Shown: one piece after another, positions 1 to 12,487 of the stretch
Layout of the letters: each line of letters starts with the position of its first letter
Numbering within the stretch: position 1 is the first letter of the stretch
Notes under the pieces: model-generated
The model's input: only the letters and a program-made list of their open reading frames with translations
Told to the model about the DNA's origin: nothing
The model's database searches: none
Assembly (NCBI RefSeq): GCF_000275845.1
Contig: NW_006766903.1
Location: 31,445 to 95,444, forward strand
Direction: 5' to 3'
DNA from: Dichomitus squalens LYAD-421 SS1
Lineage: Eukaryota > Basidiomycota > Agaricomycetes > Polyporales > Polyporaceae
Length of the DNA stretch: 64,000 nucleotides
Program-made: the position numbers and the translations under genes

Positions 1-389
1 CGAAAGTTCATTTTGTATCCAGATTGGACGCCGGTCGAGCAGTCAACGAGATAAATCATACGGGACATTATCGTTGTGACGTAAGGGATACAGACGTAGC
101 AAGGCATCGACAGCTAGATAGCTTAAGAAGGAGAGCTGCAGTATATCGGCAAATAAATGTGTGCGCGGTAGTGGTACACAGTCAGAGAGACGGATGAGCT
201 CGGAAGGGGGGTAAGATGGGAACAGTCACGGGGACGGACACAATGGGCATGGCGATGTCGTATACGGGCGTAATTGTTCATGCACGTTCATGTGTCAAAC
301 ATGGAACGATGTGGAGCGTTGTGGGGAAGTGGCGGAACGATAGCAGGACAACGTGGACGTGAAGAGACGCGAGAGACGAGTAGGAAGGC
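1..389. other. 3' flank of the terpene synthase gene, no gene seen
   Basis: No frame reads convincingly on either strand. It probably contains the 3' UTR of the minus-strand terpene synthase and the window edge. Confidence 0.5.
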
Positions 390-2160
390 TCAGTGCTGAA
401 CAGAGACACGGAACTTGAGAGTAGTGTCAGGGAAGGAGGTAAAACTGAAATAGAGAATGCAGGCCGCAAGGGAAATGAGAAGCAAAGATAGACGGGCATG
501 ATAGGGGAGTGTGGCAGAGCGCGGAAGCCGTAGGGACAGGGGCTCCACAGACTTCGACCCGCTCGACGTCACGAGGGCGTGTTGCGACGACTTGAAACTT
601 GCCATGGGCTCCTCTGGCGCTGGTGTTGTGCGCTCATACACCGGTACAACGACCTCTGGAATGCCGGTTACCTCTTGGCCGCGGAAGTAGCCTACCAGAA
701 TGGGGAGAAGGCCGAGCATCAGGGACAGAAGCTGCCATCAATGGTTATACAACCAATATAGGAGGTAATTCCTTACGTGGGCTATAATAATACCAGACGA
801 CGGTTCCTTGCGTGTACTGTTCGATGGCTCGGTTGTATCGTGCTAGCTCGGCATCAACCTCTGGACCAAAGCTGGGCAGCTGCGCCTTGTAGCGTTCGTA
901 GTCCGCCACACGTTGGGCAAGCATATCCGTGAGAACGTCCACGGCGGTCTGAAGGTCACAATCGCGCTCGATCATGATGCAGAAGACGAGGTTCTGGAAA
1001 TCCCCGTCCGCTTGCTCTTTCTGTAACGACCATGAGCGGCTATCTAGATGACGGATTCGCGCAACGCCCTTACATTAAAAGAGCAAAGGTCCTATATAAG
1101 CGGCATCAATGAGTTTAATCAGTCGTACGCAAGCAAGAATGACTTACGTTGGGCCAAGTCATGATGTCGATCACGGCCTTGGACATCTCTTGAAGGACGG
1201 GGTCATCCCACACATATTCAGGGATCTGGAGATCCAGCGAATACTCAACCATTGCTATGCGAGTAGAGGATTAGTACTAGTACGCTACAGAGCAGGAGTG
1301 CCGACTCACCTTCGACAATCGGACCTCCGATAGTTCTCCGTCGCAAAACGATGAACTCCTCCACCGAGGGAATCTCATCCGTGGCACGGTTGCGCGCCTG
1401 CTCGACTTGGGAGTTCATCCAGCTTTCGACGGCACGAAAGAACCTGATCATAGGTGATTAGTTAAGAGCCGTCGGTGAACAGCCCCAGGTGACGGACACA
1501 CCTGTTACAGGCGCCAGGACTCGCGGTCAACCTAAAGCGTCTCCAGATGCTGGACAAGGTATGAGTGCGTTACACCCGATGCTGACAATCCGTGCACTTA
1601 CTCATGGAGCATCGCCGCGTAGGGGAAGTTGGGTGGTGGTGCTTCCGGATTCCTCAGCACCTCCATTGAGATGTCGACGCCTACTTGATGCGCCTCAGGC
1701 TTGGACTGCAAAGCACCTTCGTCCGAAAGATCGTCGAACTGATCGGAGAAGCAGTACGTGGGACAAAGCTTCGCGGTTAGAGAAAAGAAGATGCTCGCGG
1801 AGATATGCCTGTCGCTTACGGAGAACGCCCACAGGAAGAACGCGATACAGGTCTCCAGGTGCGATACGTCGGCATCCGGAAAGCTCATACCTGCATACGA
1901 GTCGAAGCGGTGTGATAGAAACTTCTTCTTCTTCAAGCCATGGTACACGTTACGGCTATACCATAACAGGCATCAATACAGGCATGATGTCGGGCTTCGC
2001 GGTGAAGAGACGGAACTCACCTGTCAAACCACGCATACGTCGTTCTCGCTGCTTCCTTCTCGTTAGGATTGAGCTTGAGCTCGAAAACTCGGCCTGTAAT
2101 GGCGGCAAGGTCCTTGAGACGGAAGTGAGAGGGGAACGGGCGAAGCTGCTCGACGCTCAT
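390..2160 (-). CDS. Linear class I sesquiterpene synthase with C-terminal hydrophobic extension
   Basis: Predicted enzyme ionising farnesyl diphosphate with Mg2+ to make a sesquiterpene. Nine exons were assembled on the minus strand: 2160-2021, 1955-1820, 1738-1602, 1549-1502, 1443-1310, 1254-1148, 1091-1074 (an 18-nt micro-exon), 1020-777 and 691-390. They total 1266 nt, or 421 aa. The Asp-rich metal motif DDLSD lies at residues 94-98. The NSE triad NDLCSFNKE spans residues 234-242, with N234, S238 and E242 in canonical spacing, and is encoded across the micro-exon. The terminal Arg-Tyr pair is at 322-323. Family members usually stop shortly after the RY pair, but this frame continues about 98 residues and includes a hydrophobic stretch around 389-405 (ARLSLLLISLAACILYF), a possible tail anchor. 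The start was chosen because it gives the usual MS-x-E-type N-terminus upstream of the WFDS block. The family assignment is firm; the product is unknown. The extension could also be an unrecognised terminal intron. Confidence 0.88.
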
Positions 2161-5100
2161 GCTGATCAGAGGGGTTGATAGGAAGAGGGTAGGTAGAGGG
2201 CCGCTGACCTGGTGAAGCAGCGACCCTGAGTCGGTACCTATTTGTACTTCTGTCTGGACGCTTGACCTCCCGCATGCCGCCTGTCGGGACAGACGAGACG
2301 GTGGATCGGGCAGTGCGATCCGCAGATGGTATAGTCCTCAGCGAACACCATTCACTCCGGGAATCTCAAAGCAGTCACCGCCAGGCGCTAGGCGACCCGG
2401 CCGCAGACACCCTGAGGCCAGGGAGATCTCCTTGCCGCCACGAGTTATTCAAGATCTGGATCCACACTCTTGGTAATGAGATGCTGAATAGAGAGATTAT
2501 GCGAGGAGGTACGTACAGCGTCACACATTCGCATGGCCACCGCAAGGCGCGCGTTGTACGTTGTTCTCTCGTATCGGGTCGAGTCTCCTTGATGCCGCGT
2601 TGTGATGGCAGGAACTGCGCCTCGACGGCAGGCGGGCGAGCGCTCACCAACCGCTGACAGCGGCTGCAGGTGTCCGCCAGACATCTGTCCGCGACGACCC
2701 CAGCTCACGTCGTTTCGCTGAAAGAGGCTCGTGTACAAATATCAAGCACTGCGAATCCTGTCGGGACGCGCGGAAGTGAGCAGGCGCATGCAAGTTAGCT
2801 ATTCCGCCAAGTTCGAGAACGTGTTATCCTCATCGATCCCAAGTGAGGCATGATCAAATGTCCGGATGACGAACCTTCCCCATTCTGCTTGCAAAATCTG
2901 AGCTATCAACCATGAGTGTTAGACTAGGCGCATCGAGGGAGTGGCTTGTTCGTGCGGAAACAGCGTTTCCGGACGTAACGGCCAGGTAGAATCAGGCATA
3001 TCGTTCGAACCGGTCTTCGTTCGAGCAGCCACCGCCGCCATCCGAGAAGCCAGGGACACTATCAGCGCATGCAATCGATCCCGCTAACCAGCCACGTGAA
3101 GCACGGTGGCTTCGCTAGGACATGAGTTTTTGTTTTTTCACAGGGGTCTTCCGGCATTTGTGGGTCCACGCACCGATGTCCAGATGGAACTTTCCGAGGA
3201 GGAGGTACGCTGCTACTGGATCTTCGGAGTGGTGTCCTACTAACCAATCCTGTTGACCTCGGACTCATCTCTGGCAAACCGTTACCTCCGATTGTGGAGG
3301 AGAATCGCGTCAGCAATGGGCTGTACCAGCACGCAGTAAATCTTGAACTGTTCAGTCTTCACACGGCTGAGCATGTCGTCTGCCAGGATGGGTTAGGCAG
3401 CTCCACATACTCTATACCCGCGCTCGAGATCAAGGGCTCTCGCCGCGAGGCAGGACATGAACGCTAAGTACCTTGTGTTCAAGGCACAAAGGAAATGCCG
3501 GACTTACTGTAATTGTTCCGTATGTTCGCTCCACTCATGTTCAGTTGTACGAGACCTTGGGTAGAGCGCAATCAGTACTTCCACGTGCCGATCAGGTCGT
3601 GTCGATCGCAATCATCGGATGGAGGCGGAACTGACAAGCGCCCTCAACACGAGTGTGCCCTTAGGCACAATGTAGCTCATCCGAAATGCAGAATGTGGCC
3701 AAGGGCCTGCCATCGCGCCCACAAATCCGTTGCATGATATATTACTGAGACCTCCTGCCTTCTAGAAGACGCGTTGCAACGCTTTCGACTTCGCTGTAAG
3801 GATTGAACAATCAATCGGATGGTAAGTTGCAGCCGGTCCGGAGAGCCGTCCGTGAGTGTAGGTTAACGGAGGTTCATGCGCTAGGACGAATCCGGGTTAA
3901 GCTGGTCAGTGGAGCAGACTGCTGTTGTCGAAAAAGGCAAGATTGCCTGACAGGCTATCGTGGTCGACTTTTGTAAAATGGCAACGAGAGGAATATACGG
4001 TATTGCTTCGACTTCAAAGTTCAAGCCGTAATCACGATGTATAGTCGCACTGTTTCCTGGTAACAACTAGTACAGAGTGCGATACAGAAGGAGTGTTTGA
4101 GGATTCTTGACGCCTTGTAATATGATGAAAACAGGACTGAATGTCTGGTATGATTTGGTCAGAGAATGTAGAAAGACGCCCAGGATTTGAACATCGATAG
4201 AACATTTTCTCACAAGATGGTCCACATGACAAATGCATTTACCACGCAGGCGCAAACGCACTAGTTCGACACGTTTATGGCTGTATGGTGCATGCGGTGA
4301 TGAACAAGTTTGAATCTACTCGGACCTATGACGCCCGGCGCATTTCATGGACCGCACTGCGAGCAGTCAGTACGTATCAGTTTCACAGCAGAACAGCATA
4401 AGATGAGTGGCATATGTAAGTATGTAGATGCATGTGGGATATGACGAGGACAGCCTCGTGACGCCATTGTGCGGCTCGCTTGCTTCTTGGCGATGAGTCG
4501 GCCGTACCACGGGGCAAGATGCCGAAGCGTTACTTGATGTCAGACGCGTAGTGAGGCGTCCAGCGGTATCCCGGAATGTCGCTCGCGATCGATGCTCTCG
4601 TAATCAGCGACAACCGTCGTGACGTTCGGAAGACACACAGTTTGAAGAAGCGCGGGTTTGCAACGCCGGCAGGCGAACATCGCTGTCCACAATCACTACA
4701 TACACAATTTGTGGATGAAATATGAGCATGAAGTGAACATCTAGTATCCATCTTCACTTCTGACCGTCTGTGAGCGCGAGAATCGAGGTGAGTTGGTTAG
4801 ACACAAACGGCAAGGTCACATGTAGCGACCCGATACATACCTTCTCAGAGATTCGCAATACGTCACTTTCAACGCTCTATGACCACCGTTTCAAGGGTGT
4901 CCAAAGTTCTCGGTGCCGGCTCAGAGGTTCGTTAGCGCGACTGATATCGTTGTCTTGAACAATGTCTTCATGCACATCAGAGATGGACGGACTCACGGCC
5001 GGTACAGGCGCTCAGGCACTAGATAAGATCTAACCACGCTATTGCTTTCGGGGCGCGTTCATGGACTCCGACATGACGGCGCCATAGACGAGGAACTTGA

Positions 5101-6048
5101 ATAATGGAATGTCTTGGACAAACAAGGATGCTATTAAGAAGCGCACCATGTACAGTTCGGAGACTCTAGGTGGTGGCGGAAGGGACCAGCCGGATGGATT
5201 TGGCACTAGTGCGATGAATGACTGAACGCGTTTACGATACATGTCCGGAGAATGCGATGTTCGCTGCTGACGAAAGGAAATGAGACTAAGATGTAAGCCA
5301 GGGCCAGGCATTAGACCTGCTAGCTGCTGACGCGAGAGCACGGTCGTCCGCTGAGCGTTGAGCGGCTACTTGTCCGTCGATGGCGACGAACCAGTCGCCA
5401 CCGAAGGATGGCACGCAAAATCTTGTCAAGTCGGGGAGTAACAGCTAAGTAATAGCAGGTCCAGAGGGCGCAGAGAAATCATGAGGGTCTGACGGTTGGT
5501 AGTAGGCCGAGTTTGTCGGTGAAAACCGCGCCAATTTACTACCGTGAAGTCGAGGGATCGGGACGAAGCTGAGCCCCAGCGGAGAGAAACGATCACGTCA
5601 CAGTGGCAACTCTGTCAGTGCAACTGTAGTCGCCGTAATGGCGCGTGGACGTGCGGAGATTCACCGTGACCTTGTCAGCGAGTTGAACGGTTTACCATAC
5701 TTGTAGCTGGTCATCAGTTGCGTCAACCTCCACATCACTGGTCTCCTAGGTATTGATATCGATATGCGCGGGTGAAAACTCTGTTGACGTTGAGTATAGT
5801 GGCGGGACGCTGGACCGTTGTTTCACGGGTCACTGTTATCGTCGACGCGAAAACTGATTGTTCGATACGAAGGTCATATATTCTTGATCCTAAGGCATAA
5901 AGAAAGTAAAGGGAAGCTCATAGACATACGACGATTCAGTGCCTCTAAGATTGGCAACAATTCTATTCTCAAACTGATAGAGGCCCGTTGAGCGGGTGCA
6001 TAAGGCACTAGTGGAGGATACGCACCAACCATACTTGGCACAACGCCT
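2161..6048. other. Gene-poor 3.9 kb, only short unassigned frames
   Basis: No recognisable gene. Short open frames exist on both strands; those most like coding sequence are minus 2445-2738, minus 4530-4757 (with a CVCSDCGQRC cysteine cluster) and minus 5039-5341 (about 100 aa, hydrophobic near its end). None could be joined into a family-like protein. The stretch may hold decayed genes. Confidence 0.4.
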
Positions 6049-9000
6049 TCAGACATCCTCTCCGCGACTTCTCGCCTCGGCCAAGCTCAACTCTATAGCG
6101 AAGCGAAGGTCGTTATCTTCCTGAGTGTAGGATGCGGGACCCTGAACCCGAGTCGACGTGATCACTTCAGACAGTGAGCGTATCGGGCTCTGCGCCGGTG
6201 ACTGGCTACCCATGACTGGGGACGGTGAAGGCGCCTGGGACGAATGAAGGGATGGCAGTGGTGTGCTCCAGGCGCTCCTAACCGACTGAGGGCTACTCGG
6301 AAATGATCCCCTGAAACTAGCACTGGACCCTGACGCCGACGCCGACGCCGACGAAGGAGTGCGGCTAACCGCAGGGAAGTTTTCTAGGTCAGAGGGTAGA
6401 AGGGGCCCGCTGCCGCTGCCGCTGACGCTCCTCGTCGGCATGGGACTCGTGCTGGGACCCGCTTCCATAGGCTCGGGGTGGAGGCGGGGCGACACCTGGA
6501 CCTTGTGGTGCGAAGATGGAGGTACGACGAGCGGCAAGGAGCGCCCTGAATGTGTGCCGTCGGCCCAGCTACCCGATGTCGGAGATGAATGAGCAGAAAA
6601 CGATGACGCTCTGAACGACATGGCAGACGACGCCTCCGAGCCGAACATGCTGCTCCTGGTTGCCATGGGAGTCGGCACGTCGTCAAAGTCCGCCATGAAC
6701 ACACCCTCGTCCTCCGGGAAAGGTGAATGGGCGACGTCCCGCCGCCGCCGCCGCCGCCGGCGGGCATCTTCCTCGTCCCGGCTCAGCATCAAGACATACT
6801 CGACAGCCTCAACTTCGCTTAACCCAAGATGGGCGAGCGTGGAAAGCTGCTCCTTCTCGCGTCCGAAGACTCGCCTAGAATGCGTCTGCTCTTCCTCGAG
6901 CTCGCGTCGGGATTCGGAGATGTCGCGATACATCTCAATTTGCTCTTCAAGAAGCAACGAAGACGATATGTCAGTAAACGAACGTCATTTGCCCAAATCA
7001 GGACGGCAACAAATGCAATTGAGACTCGACACTCACGCTGCCATTTGGCTACGCCGTTCTTATGCCTCGTACTAGCAGTGCTCAGCTTTCCTTTGCCGTG
7101 CCCGGTGGATTTACCAACCGGACCGGCCTTCCACGCTAGCACTCGGCTGCCAACCGATACTATCATCGCATCGCGTTCCAGGAGAATCTGCGAGACAGGA
7201 TCCCATTCTCCGCCCGCGAAGGGCCTGGCGGCAGGAGATGGGAACGAACGCAGAGGCGCGAAGGTTAGCGCATCCCACGCTTTGATGGTTCCCCGGGAGG
7301 ACCCGGACACTAGTACGGCGGAGTTCCGTGCGAGCGCGGTCACTGCCCCGTCCTCGTGGGCAGCAAACCGACGGACGGCGTGCACAGGGTGGTCACCGAC
7401 CGAAGAGGAAGGCTGGGCGTCCCAAGGGAAGACCGCGATGTTGCCGAGTTGATCACCTGCGATGACGAAATGGCGTTCATCCCTCCGCGAGGCCCACACC
7501 GGCAGAACAACTCGAACTGCGCTCATGTGCTCATCTCCGAAGAGCGTCCGGTCAAAGATGCCTGTGCTGGCGTTCCAGGAGAGGCGGTGGAAGAATGTAC
7601 TGGGATGAGAAGCGACGAGAAGTGACAAACTGTCGTTCGGAGGTGCGATGCGGAGCTCCGAGATTTCTTGAGGGAGATTCTCGAGCGGTGAGGTGGGCGA
7701 GTCTAGAGGAACTGCGCCAGGAGAGACAGTTGGCACGGGGATGCGCAGCTCCCGAGGTTCTAGTGCAGGAACATCCGAAGCGTCTGCAGACTGGAGGTTG
7801 AAACCTATCCATACAAGGATGCTGCCACTCCGTAAACCAGACACAATGACACCTTGTTGTAGGTCCATGGCGAGTTTGACGCATGGGTCCGGGACAAGGG
7901 ACGATCCCTTGTTCGAAGTCCACAAGCACTCGAGCTGATTGGCCTTGACCCCCCATAGCTTTACCCGCCCGTCAGCCCCGCCACTGACGACGAAGACGTA
8001 TCCTTCATCGCCGGAAGCGAATGCGACAATCTCGACGGCGCCTTCATGACAGTCCCCAAGACGGCACCTGACCAACCTGGCGCCTGACGTCCTGTTGTGA
8101 TCCATGGCGCGTAGCGCGGTCGTGACCGCAACTTCGCCATTCCGGAATCCCCACAGGACCTTTGCCGTCCCGCCTTCGGAAGCAAGCGCAATAGAAGAGA
8201 CGTGCGGAGAGAACTCAGCGTTAGGGTTGCCTATACCCAATCCGTTGAGCGTCCCAGACGCATCCAGGAATCCGCGCAGGACCTTGCCGGATAGCGGATA
8301 AGATCGCGCGACCACCCCGTACTGTAGCGATGCCGCTAGAAGTGTGGTGTGAGGCATGAGATGCAATACCGATATCGCGGAATGATGGGGGATGTGAGAT
8401 ATCGTTGTATTGCGGGAGTATTCCCATCGTCTGTTACGGATTGTGAGTTCGTGTCTCGGGAAACGATATGGGCGGATAAGGCGTGTTGTGTTTCGTTGCT
8501 GAGTAATCAGCAACGAAGATGTCTACGTAGAGGATGCGAGCAAAGCACGGCATTAGGATGTCAGCTCATATGTTGCCAGAAGATTCTGTTGATTTGCTAC
8601 ATCCCCACTGAGCGGACCAAGCTGAATAGCTTCATAAGAAGCACCGAAAAGTCAAGCGACAGTGCTGGCTTGATTTCAAGTCCGCCAGTGGGACCCTATA
8701 GACCGAACGGTCATCAAAGCTCTGCCTCCATGACACACTGTTTCTGCATGGTCGCGCGATACGCCTTGCGACGCCTGCTTGAGCAGGGACCACATGGCCT
8801 GCAGCCGAACGCATTTTAACGGCGAGGTACCAACGACTGTCCTATAACAACCGTACAGGGACGCCGCACAGCCGAGGACCTTGCCTCCCTGAGTTGGAAA
8901 GATGAAGCATGACGTACCGCCGCAAATTGTACCGCAATATGAATTCCTTCTTCCAGGAGCTCTCGTCTCGTCTCAGCATCACGACTTTGTCGCCCGCATC

Positions 9001-9312
9001 ATTGCGTAGGTCGCTCTCGGGTGTGATCCCGAGATACTGGTAGACGTACGCCCGCCGCCAGGTGTTGTCGTCCGCTACGTGGGCGTTGAGCCGCTTGCAT
9101 GTCCGCGCGAGAGCGAGCAGGTCCGGAGGGTCGAGGTAGGAGGTGATGTGGGTGAGCGATTCTGACGGAACGGTGAGCAGGACGTCGGCCGTCCCGCTAG
9201 CAGCATGCAGGTTGTGTGCGTGTCCATGTTGGCGAGGATTTGAAGGGTGCGTACGATTCGGTTTGTGTCGGTTCTCTCTTCTGGGGGGAGCTTCGAAGGG
9301 CCTACTGGGCAT
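6049..9312 (-). CDS. F-box / WD40 / UIM protein, Ufo1-like SCF ubiquitin-ligase adaptor
   Basis: Predicted substrate receptor of an SCF E3 ligase. Exons are 9312-8918, 8430-7037 and 6944-6049, in frame across both junctions, giving 894 aa. An F-box lies at about residues 45-85 (VPSESLTHITSYLDPPDLLA). A WD40 propeller fills about 132-595, with clear blades containing SGGADGRVKLWGV and SGSSRGTIKAWDA. A coiled, Glu/Arg-rich segment follows. A first UIM-like helix (EAVEYVLMLSRDEE, about 645-657) precedes a Ser/Pro-rich disordered region, and a clear UIM (DNDLRFAIELSLAEA) sits at the extreme C-terminus. F-box plus WD40 plus UIM is the architecture of yeast Ufo1 and related fungal F-box proteins. 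A GCC/CGG repeat at about 6741-6760 encodes a poly-Arg run. The first intron is 487 nt, much longer than the others, so a small extra exon inside it is possible. Residue numbers are approximate. Confidence 0.88.
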
Positions 9313-9504
9313 AAAATAGAGTGGGGTGGATAGGTTGCGCGCTGTCGCAGACGGTGCCTGCGATGGTGGTGGTCGAGAGGGAAGTTACGATTTGGACGGA
9401 TTCGGCCGCTTCGGCAACATCACTCACAGCTCTAACGCCTCCGACATCGATACGGTCACCGACAACTTCACCGTCCACAACAGCGTGGCTCTACGTCTTG
9501 CTGC

Positions 9505-9962
9505 ATGAGGGAACACGCAATGCTAGCAGATGAGCTCAAGCGAGCGGAAATTTTATGGCGTGCGAGTCCGTTGATGGTACCTCCACCAGCAGTACACAAT
9601 CCCCGCTTGGCCTTCGGTGCCCTATCCAGCGCACTTGATAATTGTTCAACGTCTTCGAACGTTGCGAACTCTTCCTGTCGGTGCAGTAAACGTGAGTCGG
9701 CATGCAGCCGCCCGCAGGCGTCATCTGCTGAGAAGATAATGTGCACGGGGCGTCCATTCATGGCATGGCTAGCAATGGTGTTATCGAAGAACGAGTGGCA
9801 GGGCCCTCTACTCAAGAAGACAAGCGAAACATCATGCTTGTGATCCAGTACAGGATTTGCCAGAGCCTGGGCCACAATATCGAGGCTCGAATTGAGATCG
9901 CTCGAGATCGTGCTCCACTTGACCTCGAGAGAACGCTGCTGCAGAATGATTTGTGTCCTTAG
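9505..9962 (-). CDS. Unassigned open frame of about 150 residues, probably an exon
   Basis: A long minus-strand frame with protein-like composition (blocks such as DHKHDVSLVFLSRGP, RPVHIIFSADDACGR and EEFATFEDVEQL) ending at a stop near 9505. The frame is open up to a plausible acceptor near 9957-9962, and an upstream frame starting at 10086 could be a first exon, but I could not find a join that keeps frame. The family is not recognised. It sits upstream of the F-box/WD40/UIM gene and downstream of ARPC5, all on the same strand. It could be a real small gene, a relic, or an alternative 5' exon of a neighbour. Confidence 0.35.
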
Positions 9963-10543
9963 AGAGATTTGTCAATGTCGTGAGTTTCCATGATGGAAAG
10001 CAGTGTTCAGGATCCTCCCTCTTCAGTGCTATACACGCACCGCGGGATGCCTGCGCGATGGGTGGTACGTTTAGCGCCCAGGGCATCTAGGGTGCCACCG
10101 TACCAGTAAATTCGACACACGCTCGCTCAAAAGCAAATATCCTCACGCTCCACTTCACTCAGAAAATTCGCGTCTGTATATCGAGCGAATGTCAGATAGC
10201 CCAAGATATTTCGCCCTAAACTCTACCAAATATACACTATTGTTGCGGCAGTGAAGTTGGTGGAGGGCGAAGTGAGGAGTTACTCCCGGGTCGGTGCCCA
10301 GCGCGCTGCAGTCGTTGGAGCATCCTAGCCCCTGAGACGTCTGACTACCCGAAGGCAGTGTGTGCCATATTGGCGCAGCCATAGATCATGCGGGTATATT
10401 CGGTAGCACGTCTAGAGGCGACAAGAAAAGCGAGTGACAGCATGGGGCGCGACAAGACGGCATGGACGTTCCATGAACGGATGCCAGGAAGGGGATACAG
10501 AGCACTTGAAGTCTGCCAATATCGTACACTGAGTTGTGAGTCG
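9963..10543. other. Intergenic, ARPC5 3' region
   Basis: Contains the ARPC5 3' flank and the possible upstream exon of the unassigned minus-strand frame. Nothing else recognised. Confidence 0.4.
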
Positions 10544-11184
10544 TTATACAAGCTTTCTGTCCGTCATCGCGCGAACAATACAACCAGTGCCCGCCACCTC
10601 CGTCAACTGTGATAGTGTTGGTCAAGACTGAGCAAAGGACGAAGAGCACAGCGACGCACCTTCTCGTGCCAACCCAGAAGAACACTACCGCTCACGTCTC
10701 CCCAACCCGGCAAAGCCATGCCCTTGTACAAGTATTTCATAAGAGTATCTTGCGCATCGGCTGACAGTGCTTTCACGATGCCCGGGATGTCCGTACCCTT
10801 CGTGCTATTCAAAATGGTTACTAGTGTCTGGAGGTTCAAGTTCTACGATGTAGACAGGTTCATAAGTACCCATGAGCAGTCGCGCACGACTGGAACGTAC
10901 TTTCGCCTCCTCCACATTCGGGCCGTATGGCGCATTCTCGAGCACCAATGTTAGAGCTCCAACGTAGTCATTTCTATAGACCAATATTCCTGTCAGTATC
11001 ATGCTTCCACAGGCTGCGAAATGAAGACACACCTCGCGAGAGAACCCCGTACTGCGGCGGCATTCTGCTTCGTGTCGTCCAGGGCCTGCGCAGGGTCTCG
11101 AGGATCGGTATCGTACAGCTCGTTGTAGAGTAGTGCATCTTCGTCGTATTGATCGATATCAATCTTTCTGAAATTCACCTCCAT
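10544..11184 (-). CDS. ARPC5: Actin-related protein 2/3 complex subunit 5 (ARPC5, p16-Arc)
   Basis: Smallest subunit of the Arp2/3 complex, which nucleates branched actin filaments at cortical patches and endocytic sites. Exons are 11184-11033, 10973-10901, 10842-10660 and 10606-10544, totalling 471 nt or 156 aa, close to the family's usual about 150 aa. The N-terminus MEVNFRKIDIDQYDED matches the acidic FRK-x-D-x-D-x-Y-DE opening of ARPC5. The middle carries NAPYGPNVEEAK, and the C-terminal half has DTLMKYLYKGM, LLGWHEK and GTGCIVRAMTDRK, all family hallmarks. Two alternative acceptors exist for intron 1; the distal one (ending at 10974) was chosen because the proximal one runs into a stop. 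All introns are short and every phase closes. Confidence 0.96.
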
Positions 11185-12487
11185 AGTCTCAGAGGGCCAA
11201 GGTCGTAGTGGAAGTAAGTCGCAGTCGATGAGGGTGCTGATACCTGGTAGCGGCGTGCAGTAGTGCTCGAGCGTCGATTGGATCATTGCCGTCCATAGTT
11301 CTATTGCGAATCGAACCTTATCGAACTAAGTGGGGTATCGGACCGGATCCCACCACCAAGTCGAGCGCCTTTATACTGAACCAAGCGAATCAGGGTACGG
11401 TTAGAAACAGAATCGTTTTCGAACAGAGAGTTATGAACAGGCGCCCGAATCAGGCCGTTTCTGAACGGGATTAATAACTTTTATAAGCCCTTGTGTTATT
11501 AAGAGTTAAGCAGATTTTCTAACGTCGCCGAGGTTTATAAGCAGTCCTAAGTATTGAATCGACGATCACCACGCGTTATATCATCTTGCCTGGCTCGCAA
11601 TCTGCTACCCTATCCTCATTGTAATCCTTGTCTCCATCATCTGGGTCGCACAAAAGCATGCGCAAGGCTTTCGCATGGAGATCAACCTCGCCTTCTATCT
11701 TGAACTCGGTATCTTGCGCCTACTGCCTCCGACCGGACTTTGGAACAATATATAACCGGGCTGATAGGCCCCTGGGCTTTTGAACCGTTAATTAACGTGT
11801 TAACAACCTGTTAATAGATACCAGGTCCATTATTCCGACTTTCAAACTTTACCCTCCTCGAAAACGGCTCTCCTTGCTACTACCAGGATCGGCTTCGGTT
11901 TGGATCAAAGACCCATCGCAATACATATGAAGTCGACGTTCCCAACATACTCCAGCAATAGACGTGCGAATATCAATATTCGTGTCACCTGGGCTGGACG
12001 GTAAGTCAGGCCACAGAACATGAGGTGAGTACTAATAGTCCTCGTGGCAGCACACATCACTTAGTCCAGCCAGGATTTAGGGTGCACACGAGGTCGGACA
12101 ACTTACCGTGTCTCGAGCGAGCAGACCCACCCACTTGTTCATGGGACCGGATACCTGCCACTTCACTCTATCGCCCATCCTCGCGCCTCTCAGTCCGGCG
12201 CACCGATCCTCCCGCGTTTCACCTGCGACTGCTCGACCCAACTCCTCTTGTCCAGACTCGGGCGGAAGTTAATTTCCCACCTGATGCAGATACGCAGCTC
12301 GCTTGTCTGCGCAGGCGTGCATCCCGTGAGGTGATCGTCCACGGCCCTGCGCCTCAAGACCATGGTCTGACCTCCCGCATGACCTATAAGTACACGACGC
12401 GTATGTCTCCCTGGAGCTCGGATCATCTCATTGCAACATCCCCACCTCTACTCTACATCCTTTTAGCCCTTCTCGCTTCCAAACAAT
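11185..12487. other. Intergenic, AT-rich in part, with a membrane-protein relic
   Basis: The ARPC5 promoter lies at the left end. The stretch at about 11460-11830 is AT-rich with short palindromes such as GTTAATTAAC. Apart from the relic at 11558-11755, nothing coding was recognised. The right end is the promoter and 5' region of the gene at 12488. Confidence 0.4.
11558..11755 (+). pseudogene. Relic of a membrane protein (one hydrophobic segment, no start codon)
   Basis: An open plus-strand frame bounded upstream by a stop and lacking an initiator Met. It encodes a strongly hydrophobic segment (CYPILIVILVSIIWVA) followed by charged and Leu-rich residues, then a stop. The segment superficially resembles the first TM helix of seven-TM proteins like the one at 16.5 kb, but homology cannot be shown here. 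It could also be chance. Confidence 0.25.

Noticed and set aside
6359..7452. Long plus-strand open frames opposite the F-box/WD40/UIM gene
   Set aside because: They are mirror images of GC-rich coding sequence; the minus strand carries the recognisable domains and splice sites.
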